A stretch of 64,000 nucleotides of DNA. Origin: Pseudonocardia oceani. Lineage in GTDB: Bacteria > Actinomycetota > Actinomycetes > Mycobacteriales > Pseudonocardiaceae. The position numbers were made by a program, and so were the translations under genes. Positions 52,475-60,629 of this stretch are shown in pieces. Location of the stretch: contig NZ_JADQDF010000001.1 in NCBI RefSeq assembly GCF_019263585.2, positions 3,224,001 through 3,288,000 of the forward strand. The letters run 5' to 3'. The notes beneath the pieces are model-generated. The model worked only from the letters and a program-made list of their open reading frames with translations. It did no database searches and was not told where the DNA came from. Within the stretch, counting starts at the first letter, position 1. Each line of letters begins with the position of its first letter.

Positions 52475-53896
52475 TCAGCCGTGGGCGAGGTCGGCGAACC
52501 GGCTGTAGTGGAGCTGGTGGGCCACGACGATCGTGGTCGTGGGCCCGTTGCGGTGCTTGGCCAGGATCAGGTCGGCCTCACCGGCCCGCGGGTCGTCGCG
52601 CTCGAAGGCGTCGGGCCGGTGCAGCAGGATCACCATGTCGGCGTCCTGCTCGATGGAGCCCGACTCGCGCAGGTCCGACAGCATCGGCCGCTTGTCGGTG
52701 CGCTGCTCGGGACCGCGGTTGAGCTGGCTCATCGCCACCACCGGCACCTCGAGCTCCTTGGCCAGCAGCTTGATCTGCCGGGAGAACTCCGAGACCTCCT
52801 GCTGCCGCGACTCGACCTTGCGGCCCGACGTCATCAGCTGCAGGTAGTCGAGGATGATCAGCTTCAGGTCGTGGCGCTGCTTGAGCCGCCGCGCCTTCGC
52901 CCGGATCTCCATGAGCGTCAGGTTCGGCGAGTCGTCGATGAACAGCGGGGCCTCGCTGATCTCGCTCATCCGCCGGGCCATGCGCGTCCAGTCCTCGTCG
53001 CTCATCCGGCCGGCGCGCATGTCGGCCAGCTTGATCTGCGCCTCGGCCGAGAGCAGGCGCATGACGATCTCGGACTTGCTCATCTCCAGGGAGAACACGG
53101 CGCTGGTCATGCCGTGCTTGATGGAGCACGAGCGCGCGAAGTCGAGCCCCAGCGTGCTCTTGCCCAGGCCGGGGCGCGCGGCCACGACGATCATCTGGCC
53201 GGGGTGCATGCCGTTGGTGACCTGGTCGAGGTCGGTGAAGCCGGTGGGCACGCCGACCGACGCGCCGCCCCGCGAGCCGATGGCGTCGATCTCGTCCATC
53301 GTCGGCTGGAGCAGCTCCTCCAGCGCGACGTAGTCCTCGCTCGTGGAGCGGTCGCTGACGTCGTAGAGGGTGGCCTGGGCCCGGTCGACGACGTCGGCGA
53401 CGTCGGCACCGTCGGCGCCGTGGTAGCCCAGCTGGACGATCCGCGTGCCCGCGGAGACCAGGCGGCGCAGGATCGCCTTCTCGGCGACGATCTCGGCGTA
53501 GTAGGCGGCGTTGGCCGCGGTGGGGACCGTGGCGATGAGCGTGTGCAGGTAGGGCGCGCCGCCGAGGCGGATGAGGTCGCCCTTGCGCTGGAGCTCGGCC
53601 GAGACCGTGACGGCGTCGGCGGGCTCGCCGCGGCCGTACAGGTCGAGGATGCAGTCGTAGACCGTCTGGTGCGCGGGCTTGTAGAAGTCGTCGGGCCGCA
53701 GCACCTCGACGACGTCGGCGATGGCGTCCTTGCTCAGCAGCATCCCGCCCAGCACCGACTGCTCCGCGGTGAGGTCCTGCGGGGGCTGGCGGTCGAACGG
53801 GGAGCCCGCGGCGCCCTCGTCGGCGGCGCGCAGCGGGCGGTCGCCACCGGGACGGCGCCCACCGCCGCCGGGGGGGCGGTCGTCGGTCAGCGCCAT
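52475..53896 (-). CDS. dnaB: Replicative DNA helicase DnaB
   Basis: A 473-residue hexameric helicase that unwinds DNA ahead of the replisome. The N-terminal DnaB_N domain (PPQDLTAEQSVLGGMLLSKD) is joined to a RecA-like C-terminal domain with Walker A VAARPGLGKSTLGLDFARS, Walker B LIILDYLQLMTSG and SQLNRGPEQRTDKRPMLSDL with an RESGSIEQDAD motif. No intein interrupts it. The ATG at 53896 lacks its own ribosome binding site but is overlapped by a short upstream ORF. A SOS box and TATAGT lie about 100 bp upstream. Confidence 0.96.
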   Translation of the reverse strand: MALTDDRPPGGGGRRPGGDRPLRAADEGAAGSPFDRQPPQDLTAEQSVLGGMLLSKDAIADVVEVLRPDDFYKPAHQTVYDCILDLYGRGEPADAVTVSAELQRKGDLIRLGGAPYLHTLIATVPTAANAAYYAEIVAEKAILRRLVSAGTRIVQLGYHGADGADVADVVDRAQATLYDVSDRSTSEDYVALEELLQPTMDEIDAIGSRGGASVGVPTGFTDLDQVTNGMHPGQMIVVAARPGLGKSTLGLDFARSCSIKHGMTSAVFSLEMSKSEIVMRLLSAEAQIKLADMRAGRMSDEDWTRMARRMSEISEAPLFIDDSPNLTLMEIRAKARRLKQRHDLKLIILDYLQLMTSGRKVESRQQEVSEFSRQIKLLAKELEVPVVAMSQLNRGPEQRTDKRPMLSDLRESGSIEQDADMVILLHRPDAFERDDPRAGEADLILAKHRNGPTTTIVVAHQLHYSRFADLAHG

Positions 53897-53985
53897 GCGC
53901 GCACCGCCCGACGCGCGTCCTGCGCCGTGTGCCGCCGTGCCCCGAGTCGCCGTGCCTGCCCGATCCGGTCCATACGCAGCGTCAC
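53887..53985 (-). CDS. Possible 32-codon upstream ORF overlapping the dnaB start
   Basis: From GTG at 53985, preceded by AGGAG at 5 bases, the frame runs 32 codons and stops at a TGA that overlaps the dnaB ATG region by 10 bases. The predicted peptide is very basic (VTLRMDRIGQARRLGARRHT). It could couple translation to dnaB, whose own start has no ribosome binding site, or be chance. Confidence 0.35.
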   Translation of the reverse strand: MTLRMDRIGQARRLGARRHTAQDARRAVRAWR

Positions 53986-53996
53986 CCCCACTCCTA

Positions 53997-54017
53997 CTAT
54001 ATCGAACGAGCGTTCGA
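53997..54017 (-). promoter_or_regulatory. Perfect SOS box and -10 element upstream of dnaB
   Basis: TCGAACGAGCGTTCGA (54002-54017) is an exact match to the actinobacterial LexA consensus TCGAAC-N4-GTTCGA. On the minus strand it adjoins TATAGT (53997-54002), a strong -10, giving a transcript with a leader of about 95 nt to the dnaB ATG. LexA bound here would occlude the promoter. Confidence 0.8.
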
Positions 54018-54196
54018 GACGCACGGGCGACGTCCCGTCGACCCCGCGGTGAACGGTCGACGTCGCCGGGTGCCCGTCCCGGACCTGCGCGCGACGTTAG
54101 GCGCTCCGGCGCGCCGCGCCTAACCGGCCTGTGCACACGTCTGGGGAGAGGTTGGGGACGGATCGGTGGATGCCCTGGACAGCGGGGGGAGCCCGG

Positions 54197-54271
54197 TGTG
54201 GACAAAGTGGGGACAACTCGCCGTCGAGCGGCGTATTCGCAGCTCAGGGCCTGTTCGCCGCCTGTGGACAA
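54197..54271. other. DnaA-box cluster in the rplI-dnaB intergenic region
   Basis: TGTGGACAA, the complement of the DnaA box TTGTCCACA, occurs exactly at 54197-54205 and 54263-54271. A one-mismatch copy TGGGGACAA starts 11 bp after the first (54208-54216), in the same orientation. The 600-bp gap 53897-54509 has no other credible gene. Confidence 0.65.
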
Positions 54272-54425
54272 CATTGTGGGCGTGTCGCGTCCGGAGGCCG
54301 TCCCGGCGTGTCGCGGCGATCCCCACCCGGCGCATCCGGCTGCTCACTCGCCGACACGGGAGCAACCGCCCGGCGCGTCGCGCGACCTCGACGCGACCGC
54401 TTCCCGCACACCCGGGAACGACGAC

Positions 54426-54462
54426 GGGGCGGGACCGGGGCGCTGTGCCCCGATCCCGCCCC
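54426..54462 (-). terminator. Terminator of the rpsF-ssb-rpsR-rplI operon
   Basis: GGGGCGGGACCGGGGC and GCCCCGATCCCGCCCC form a 16-bp stem with one mismatch and a 5-nt loop, 47 bases past the rplI stop. Confidence 0.8.
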
Positions 54463-54509
54463 GGTGACGGTGCGTGATGCTCGCCGGCGGACCGGCGGAT
54501 GTGCCGCGA

Positions 54510-54956
54510 CTACTGCGCGACGACGGCCACCTGCAGCTCGGCGGTGACCTCCGGGTGCAGCCGGACCGTGACCGCGTGCGAACCCGTGGTCTTGATCTGC
54601 GGCACCTCGACGGCGCGCTTGTCGAGGGCGGGACCGCCCGCGGCGCGCACGGCGTCGACGATGTCGGACGTCGTGACCGAGCCGAACAGCCGGCCCGAGT
54701 CGCCGGCGGCCTTGGCCGTGACGGAGACGGAGAGGGCGCCGAGCTGGCCGGCGACCTCCTTGGCGTGCCCGAGGTCGCGGATCTGCCGCGCCTGCTGGGA
54801 CCGCTTGATGGACGCCACCTGCTTCTCCGCGCCGCGGGTGGCCGTGATGGCCAGCGAGCGGGGGAGCAGGTAGTTGCGGCCGTAGCCGTCCTTGACCTCG
54901 ACGATGTCGCCGGGCGCGCCCAGGTTCGGCACGTCGGCGGTGAGGATGAGCTTCAT
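54510..54956 (-). CDS. rplI: Ribosomal protein bL9
   Basis: A 148-residue 50S protein of standard length. The N-terminal domain MKLILTADVPNLGAPGDIVE and VKDGYGRNYLLPRSLA is the bL9 signature; a connecting helix leads to the C-terminal RNA-binding domain (KLFGSVT-like RLFGSVTTSDIVDAVRAAG). Last gene of the rpsF-ssb-rpsR-rplI operon, 15 bp after rpsR. Confidence 0.97.
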   Translation of the reverse strand: MKLILTADVPNLGAPGDIVEVKDGYGRNYLLPRSLAITATRGAEKQVASIKRSQQARQIRDLGHAKEVAGQLGALSVSVTAKAAGDSGRLFGSVTTSDIVDAVRAAGGPALDKRAVEVPQIKTTGSHAVTVRLHPEVTAELQVAVVAQ

Positions 54957-54971
54957 CTGGTCATGCCTCGC

Positions 54972-55208
54972 TTATCGGGCGGTCGAGGTGTAGGGCAGCA
55001 GGGCGACCTCGCGGGAGTTCTTGACCGCGACCGCGACGTCACGCTGGTGCTGGCGGCAGTTGCCGGTGACGCGACGGGCCCGGATCTTGCCGCGGTCGGA
55101 GATGAACTTCCGCAGCAGGCCGGTGTCCTTGTAGTCGATGTCCTGGGCCTTGTCCTTGCAGAACGCGCACACCTTCTTCTTCGGCTTGCGCAGGACGGGC
55201 TTGGCCAT
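54972..55208 (-). CDS. rpsR: Ribosomal protein bS18 (zinc-binding form)
   Basis: A 78-residue 30S protein. The core [20 protein letters not shown] and [17 protein letters not shown] is canonical bS18. CAFCKDK near the N-terminus and NCRQHQ further on provide a CxxC...CxxH set, so this is the zinc-ribbon (C+) paralogue. Actinobacteria that have a Zn-free paralogue express it under Zur control; that gene is not in the window. It follows ssb by about 55 bp. Confidence 0.96.
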   Translation of the reverse strand: MAKPVLRKPKKKVCAFCKDKAQDIDYKDTGLLRKFISDRGKIRARRVTGNCRQHQRDVAVAVKNSREVALLPYTSTAR

Positions 55209-55263
55209 GGTGGTGCTCCTGGTGCTCGGTCACCGCGCGCAGGGCGCGCGGGAGGGGGTGGAT

Positions 55264-55806
<543 letters not shown>

Positions 55807-55816
55807 CGCTACCGCC

Positions 55817-56143
55817 TCAGCTCGCCGCGGCGGCGGGCGCCGGGGCGGCCCGCTTCTTCGGCTCGCGGCGCAGCACCTTGGTGCGCAGGACGGACTCGTT
55901 GAGCCCGAGCTGGCGGTCGAGCTCGGACACGGTGGCCGGCTCGCAGATGATCTCGATGACGGCGTAGATGCCCTCGGCGTGCTTGAGGATCTCGAAGGAC
56001 AGGCGGCGCTTGCCCCAGACCTCGATCTTCTCGACGGTGCCCCCGTCGTTCTTCACGACGCTGAGGAACTGCTCCAGCGACGGAGTGACGGTGCGCTCGT
56101 CCAGGCTGGGGTCCAGGATGACCATGAGCTCATAGTGACGCAT
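55817..56143 (-). CDS. rpsF: Ribosomal protein bS6
   Basis: A 108-residue 30S protein: [60 protein letters not shown], with a C-terminal Ala-rich tail. It pairs with bS18 on the 16S rRNA platform. The ATG at 56143 is preferred over a GTG three codons upstream because AGGAGGT is 11 bases before it. First gene of the operon; the leader can fold to sequester the ribosome binding site. Confidence 0.96.
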   Translation of the reverse strand: MRHYELMVILDPSLDERTVTPSLEQFLSVVKNDGGTVEKIEVWGKRRLSFEILKHAEGIYAVIEIICEPATVSELDRQLGLNESVLRTKVLRREPKKRAAPAPAAAAS

Positions 56144-56202
56144 GAGAACCACTCACCTCCTACGGTCTGACGGTCGCGGGATGTCCGCGACAGGAGGTTC
56201 TC
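56144..56202 (-). promoter_or_regulatory. rpsF leader RNA structure sequestering the ribosome binding site
   Basis: In the minus-strand transcript ACCTCCT (56198-56192) can pair with AGGAGGT (56161-56155), the rpsF ribosome binding site. Inside that pairing GTCGCGG and CCGCGAC form a perfect hairpin (56191-56173), followed by CAGACCG. An alternative outer pairing GAGAACC/GGTTCTC (56202-56196 with 56150-56144) reuses three of the same bases, giving two exclusive folds. It resembles S6:S18 autoregulatory leaders in position. Confidence 0.6.
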
Positions 56203-56364
56203 ACCGCACCCCGACAGTCCCGTGCCCCGCGACGTGATCAGGGGGAGCGACGACGGTGTCCAGGAGGACACCGGTCGAGGTGCTGCAACGAGGCTACCAG
56301 CGTGAACGCACGCGCCCGGCACCGCCCGCCGGGGACCGTCGGTGCCGGACACTATCCTCGGCCC

Positions 56365-57150
56365 ATGCTCATCGGGGCCCACGTGCGCGAGGACGACCCG
56401 GTCGCCGCGGCGGCCGAGCGGGGCGCCGACATCGTCCAGGTGTTCCTGGCCGATCCGCAGGGCTGGAAGAAGCCGCCGCCGCACCCGCAGGCCGACGAGC
56501 TGCGCGCGAGCGACGTCGCGGTCGTCGTGCACTCGCCCTACGTCGTCAACCTCGCCTCGCTCAACAACCGCATCCGCATCCCCTCCCGCAAGCTCGTCGT
56601 GCAGCACGCGGAGGCCGCGGCGCAGGTGGGGGCGATCGGGCTCGTCGTGCACGGCGGGCACGTCACGCAGGGCGAGGCTCCCGACATCGACTACGCGGCG
56701 AAGGGCGTCGACAACTGGCGCAAGTTCTTCGAGCGCCAGGCCGACGAGGGCGGCTTCGCGGTGCCGATCCTCATCGAGAACACCGCGGGCGGCGACAACG
56801 CGATGGCCCGCCGCTTCGACGCGCTGGCCCGGCTCTGGGACGCGATCGGCGAGTACGGCGCGGGCTTCTGCCTCGACACCTGCCACGCCCACGCGGGCGG
56901 CGAGGAGCTCGTCGGCGTGGTCGACCGCGCTCGTGCGGTCACCGGCCGGATCGACCTGGTGCACCTCAACAACTCCCGCGACGGTTTCGACTCCGCGCGC
57001 GACCGGCACGCCAACATCGACTCCGGCACGATCGAGCCCGAGGTGCTGGCCGCGGTCTGCGCCGCCGCCGACGCGCCGGTGGTGGTCGAGACCCCGGCCG
57101 AGGGCCAGCCCGCCGACATCGCGTTCCTGCGCGAGCGGCTGGCGCGGTGA
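56365..57150 (+). CDS. nfo: Deoxyribonuclease IV-type AP endonuclease
   Basis: A 261-residue TIM-barrel enzyme of the Nfo (endonuclease IV) family, which cleaves abasic sites in base-excision repair. Metal ligands appear in VVVHSPYVVNLAS, GLVVHGGHV, ILIENTAGGDNAMAR, GFCLDTCHAHAGG, LVHLNNSRDGFDSARDRHAN and VVVETPAEG. The ATG at 56365 has TATCCT 6 bases upstream, consistent with a leaderless mRNA. It is divergent from rpsF, and its TGA overlaps the GTG of the following glycosyltransferase. Confidence 0.9.
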   Translation: MLIGAHVREDDPVAAAAERGADIVQVFLADPQGWKKPPPHPQADELRASDVAVVVHSPYVVNLASLNNRIRIPSRKLVVQHAEAAAQVGAIGLVVHGGHVTQGEAPDIDYAAKGVDNWRKFFERQADEGGFAVPILIENTAGGDNAMARRFDALARLWDAIGEYGAGFCLDTCHAHAGGEELVGVVDRARAVTGRIDLVHLNNSRDGFDSARDRHANIDSGTIEPEVLAAVCAAADAPVVVETPAEGQPADIAFLRERLAR

Positions 57151-58562
57151 CGCGCTCGGCACTCGACGCGCCGCGGGTGCCCGAGCGGGTCGGCGGCGGA
57201 CGCACCGGGGTCCCCGCGCGCCTCGTCCTGGCGGTCCTGGTGCTGCTCACCGGCGCCACGATGCTGCTGGGCTACGCCAACAAGGCCCGCTGCACCGGAC
57301 CGGAGTACGACGTCGCGGGCCGGTCGGTGCCCGACTACGAGATCCGCGTCGACCGCGACGTCTGCTACTCCGACATCCAGTACCTGTGGCTGGGCCGCGA
57401 CGTCGACCAGCACGTCTTCCCCTACGTCTCCGGCTCCATCACGCCCGACGGGAAGCTCGTCGGCGGCGTCGTCGAGTACCCGGTGCTCACCGGCCTGCTG
57501 ATCTGGGCCGGCGCGTACTTCGTGCAGACCGACGGCGGCTTCCTGCTGGCCTCGGCGCTGCTGATGGCGCCGTTCGGGCTGCTCACGGGCTGGATGCTCG
57601 GTCGGTTGGCGCGCTGGCGGGCGCTGCTGTGGGCCGTCGGGCCGCCGCTGGTGCTCTACGCGTTCCACAACTGGGACCTGCCCGTCGTCGCCTGCGCGGT
57701 GGGGGCGGTCTACGTCGTGCACGGGCGCGGGACCGACCGCCCGCTCGTCGATCGCGCCACCGTCGCCGCCGTCCTGCTCGGCCTGGGGTTCGCGCTCAAG
57801 CTCTACCCGGGTGCGTTCGTGCTGCCCCTGGCGCTGTACGTCCTGGCGCACAACCGGCCCGGGGCGCTCGACTGGCTCGGCGCGGTGCGGGTCGCGCTCG
57901 CCGCGGCCGGCACCGTCGTGCTGGTCAACCTGCCGTTCGCGCTGGCCGGCTACGAGGGCTGGCGGGCGTCGTTCACGTTCCAGCAGCTGCGCAAGGTCGA
58001 CCTGACGACCAACTCGATCTGGTACTGGGGGTTCCGGCCGGAGTCGAACCCGGAGAACGTCGAGTTCCAGGACGCGATCGACGTGCTGTCCCCGGCGCTG
58101 GTGCTGGTGTCGTTCGCGGTGGCCGCGGCCGTGGGCTGGTGGCGGTTCCGGCGCGACGGCCGCTACCCGTGGATCGGCGTGAGCGCCGCGATGCTGTGCG
58201 GGTTCATGCTCCTGCACAAGGTCCACTCGCCGCAGTACACGCTGTGGCTGCTGCCGTTCCTGGTGCTGCTCGCCGTGCCGTGGAGCTGGATCGCGGCGTA
58301 CCTGGTGGCCGACGCGGTGATGGGCATCGGGATCTTCCGCTGGTTCTACGCCTTCAAGGCCGGCACCGGCGGCATCTACGACGGGCTGGCGGCGCAGGCC
58401 GTCGCCGTCGGCGTGTGGGGCCGGGCGGTGCTGCTCGTCGTGCTGTTCGTGATGTTCCTGCGGCTGCCCGAGCCGTTCGCGGGGGCCCCGCAGATCCCGT
58501 CCGACGCCGACGGCGTCACTTCCAGGCGAACACCGGCTGTTCCAGGTGGGCCACCCGCGTAG
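57147..58562 (+). CDS. GT87-type polyprenol-phosphate-mannose-dependent mannosyltransferase-like membrane protein
   Basis: A 471-residue polytopic protein with about ten helices. The N-terminal loop (VCYSDIQYLWLGRDV) and [18 protein letters not shown] carry the acidic residues and EYPVLTG motif seen in actinobacterial GT87 proteins; later KLYPGAF and LHKVHSPQYTLWLLPFLVLL. GT87 enzymes add mannose to phosphatidylinositol mannosides or lipoarabinomannan. It is a paralogue of the protein at 59109-60629 (shared VEYPVLTG, VxSPQYxLWLxP). The start overlaps the nfo stop. Its last 47 bases overlap the convergent NUDIX gene. Confidence 0.82.
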   Translation: MTRSALDAPRVPERVGGGRTGVPARLVLAVLVLLTGATMLLGYANKARCTGPEYDVAGRSVPDYEIRVDRDVCYSDIQYLWLGRDVDQHVFPYVSGSITPDGKLVGGVVEYPVLTGLLIWAGAYFVQTDGGFLLASALLMAPFGLLTGWMLGRLARWRALLWAVGPPLVLYAFHNWDLPVVACAVGAVYVVHGRGTDRPLVDRATVAAVLLGLGFALKLYPGAFVLPLALYVLAHNRPGALDWLGAVRVALAAAGTVVLVNLPFALAGYEGWRASFTFQQLRKVDLTTNSIWYWGFRPESNPENVEFQDAIDVLSPALVLVSFAVAAAVGWWRFRRDGRYPWIGVSAAMLCGFMLLHKVHSPQYTLWLLPFLVLLAVPWSWIAAYLVADAVMGIGIFRWFYAFKAGTGGIYDGLAAQAVAVGVWGRAVLLVVLFVMFLRLPEPFAGAPQIPSDADGVTSRRTPAVPGGPPA

Positions 58563-59112
58563 GCCGTCCGTGCAGCACGACCTCGCGGAACTGGTGCAGC
58601 ACCGCGCCGGTGGGGGCGTGCACGAACCGGTCGAACAGCGGCAGCTGGATCACCGGCGCGTCCGACTCGGGGATCGTCAGGAACCGCGGCTCCACGTCGA
58701 TCAGGGCGAGCGGCACGCGGTGCACCGCGCCGACCTCGTCCGGGTTGGGAGTCAGCTCGCCGACGGCGCCCGCCCACAGCACGACGGGGGTGATGACGTA
58801 GCCGGAGCGGGTGGCGTAGTCGTCGAGGACGCCGAGCTCGGTCGACTCGTCGAGGCCCAGGCCCAGCTCCTCGAACAGCTCGCGCCGCGCGGTCTCGCCG
58901 GCGTCCTCGCCCGGGTCGGTGCGCCCGCCGGGCAGCGCCCACTGGCCGGAGTGGCGGCGCAGCGTCGGCGCGCGGCGGGTGAGCAGGAAGGCGGGGCCGT
59001 CATCCTCCTCGACGAGGGTGATGGCCACGGCCGAGCGCTTGAGGTCGCGCCGCTCGATCGGCCGCGGCGTGAACGCCTCCAGCGCGGCCACGACGTCCTC
59101 GCGCGCGGTCAC
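58516..59112 (-). CDS. NUDIX hydrolase (CoA pyrophosphatase-like)
   Basis: A 198-residue protein. The NUDIX box [23 protein letters not shown] (Gx5Ex7REUxEExGU) is complete at about residues 65-87. [15 protein letters not shown] context ([12 protein letters not shown]) and [15 protein letters not shown] C-terminal half fit the CoA/acyl-CoA diphosphatase group (NudL-like). The GTG at 59112 overlaps the stop of the GT87 gene (GTGA), so it is the last gene of the ponA operon. It overlaps the convergent GT87 paralogue by 47 bases. Confidence 0.85.
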   Translation of the reverse strand: MTAREDVVAALEAFTPRPIERRDLKRSAVAITLVEEDDGPAFLLTRRAPTLRRHSGQWALPGGRTDPGEDAGETARRELFEELGLGLDESTELGVLDDYATRSGYVITPVVLWAGAVGELTPNPDEVGAVHRVPLALIDVEPRFLTIPESDAPVIQLPLFDRFVHAPTGAVLHQFREVVLHGRPTRVAHLEQPVFAWK

Positions 59113-60629
59113 GCGGGCACCGCCGCACGGGTAGCGGGTGCGGGCGCGGGCGCGGGCCAGTCGGGGTCGTCGACGCCCACCATCCGCACCGGGTCGGTGG
59201 CGGGCACCAGCACCGAGCGGACGACGAGCACGCACAGCCCGACGACGGCGGCGTCGCGCAGCAGCACCGCGCCGAGGAACCAGTCCGGCGGCAGGCCCAT
59301 GTTCGCGGGCGTCAGGTAGTAGTACATCCGCGGCACCCAGACGAGCGCGTCGACGAGCATCCAGACCAGCAGGACCCGGGCGCGGGGCAGCGCCAGCACG
59401 GCCAGCGGCACCAGCCACAGCGAGTACTGCGGGCTCCACACCTTGTTGACCAGCAGGAACGAGGCGACGACGAGGAACGCCAGCGACGCGAGCCGCGGCG
59501 TCCGTGGCGCGAACCACGCCAGCGCCGCGATCGCCGCGCAGCACAGGACGAACAGCACGAGCGAGACGGCGTTGAGCACGGACGGAGCCTGCCCCGCGGC
59601 GAGCTCCCCGTCGAACCCGGGCCAGCCGCTGAAGTGGCTCACGGCGAAGTAGAGGGAGTCGGGATCAGCCGGGCGGGTCTGGTTGAGGCGGAAGAACTCC
59701 CACCACCCCGTCGGCCAGGCCAGCGCCACGGGCAGGTTGACCGCCACCACCGCGACGACGGCGGCAACGGCCGTCCGCAGGGCGGGGCCGAGGCCGCCGA
59801 CGTGCCGGCGGCGCAGCCCGACCAGCACCACCGGCCCGAGCAGCAGCAGCGGGTAGAACTTGAAGCCGCCGCCGATGCCCAGCAGCACCCCGGCGAGCAG
59901 CGGGCGGCCGCGGGCGAGCGCGAGCATCGCGGCGGTGGCCGCGCCGACGGCGAGCGTGTCGAAGTTGGTGAACGCGTGCACCGCCACCAGCGGTGACAGC
60001 GCCACCAGCACGGCGTCCCACGGGCGGGAGGGGCGCAGCGCGTGCACGGCCCACACCGCGACCAGCCAGGCCAGCGCGAGCCCGGCCGCGGACACGTCGA
60101 AGTAGACGACGACCGGCAGCGCCGTCGGCAGCCAGCCCACCGCGTCGGCCAGGCTCCGCCAGCCGTCGGCCACGCGCGCGGCCGCCCACTGGTGGAGGCC
60201 GGTGAGCACCGGGTACTCCATGTACCGCACGACCTGGTCGGGCTCGCCCGCGTTCTCGAACCACGGGTCGCGGTAGGGCAGCGCGGCCGGGTCGTCGAGG
60301 TTCTGGATGGCCCACAGCGGGACCGTGTCGGAGTAGCACATCGCCACGTACTGGCGGTTCTCCCGCCAGTCGAGCGCGAGCGCGCCGTCGTCGGTGCGGT
60401 ACTGCTGCAGGCACGGCGCCTTGCCCAGCCAGCCCAACGCGAGAACGGCCACCGCCACCAGCAGCACCACCCGCAGCGGCGTCCAGAACGCGGAGCGCCC
60501 GATCAGCGCGTGGCGCCCCAGCGGCCCCCCGATCACCCGGCTGGCCGCGGTGGCCAGCGGCTCGGTCCACGTGGGCACGACCCGCACGGGGGGACGGTCG
60601 GGCCGGGACGCGAGGTCGGGATCGCTCAC
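59109..60629 (-). CDS. GT87 family membrane glycosyltransferase (Rv0051-like)
   Basis: A 506-residue protein with 10-12 helices, in the position of M. tuberculosis Rv0051 (between ponA1 and the rpsF block). Landmarks: [20 protein letters not shown], the DP/EYPVLTG loop ([20 protein letters not shown]), [20 protein letters not shown], and [20 protein letters not shown]. It probably transfers a sugar from polyprenyl phosphate outside the membrane; the acceptor is unknown. The GTG overlaps the ponA stop and its own stop overlaps the NUDIX start. Confidence 0.85.
   Translation of the reverse strand: MSDPDLASRPDRPPVRVVPTWTEPLATAASRVIGGPLGRHALIGRSAFWTPLRVVLLVAVAVLALGWLGKAPCLQQYRTDDGALALDWRENRQYVAMCYSDTVPLWAIQNLDDPAALPYRDPWFENAGEPDQVVRYMEYPVLTGLHQWAAARVADGWRSLADAVGWLPTALPVVVYFDVSAAGLALAWLVAVWAVHALRPSRPWDAVLVALSPLVAVHAFTNFDTLAVGAATAAMLALARGRPLLAGVLLGIGGGFKFYPLLLLGPVVLVGLRRRHVGGLGPALRTAVAAVVAVVAVNLPVALAWPTGWWEFFRLNQTRPADPDSLYFAVSHFSGWPGFDGELAAGQAPSVLNAVSLVLFVLCCAAIAALAWFAPRTPRLASLAFLVVASFLLVNKVWSPQYSLWLVPLAVLALPRARVLLVWMLVDALVWVPRMYYYLTPANMGLPPDWFLGAVLLRDAAVVGLCVLVVRSVLVPATDPVRMVGVDDPDWPAPAPAPATRAAVPA

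Noticed and set aside
54120..54510. A chromosomal origin at the DnaA-box cluster
   Set aside because: Only two exact boxes, no dnaA/dnaN genes and no evident AT-rich unwinding region; kept as a DnaA-box cluster only.
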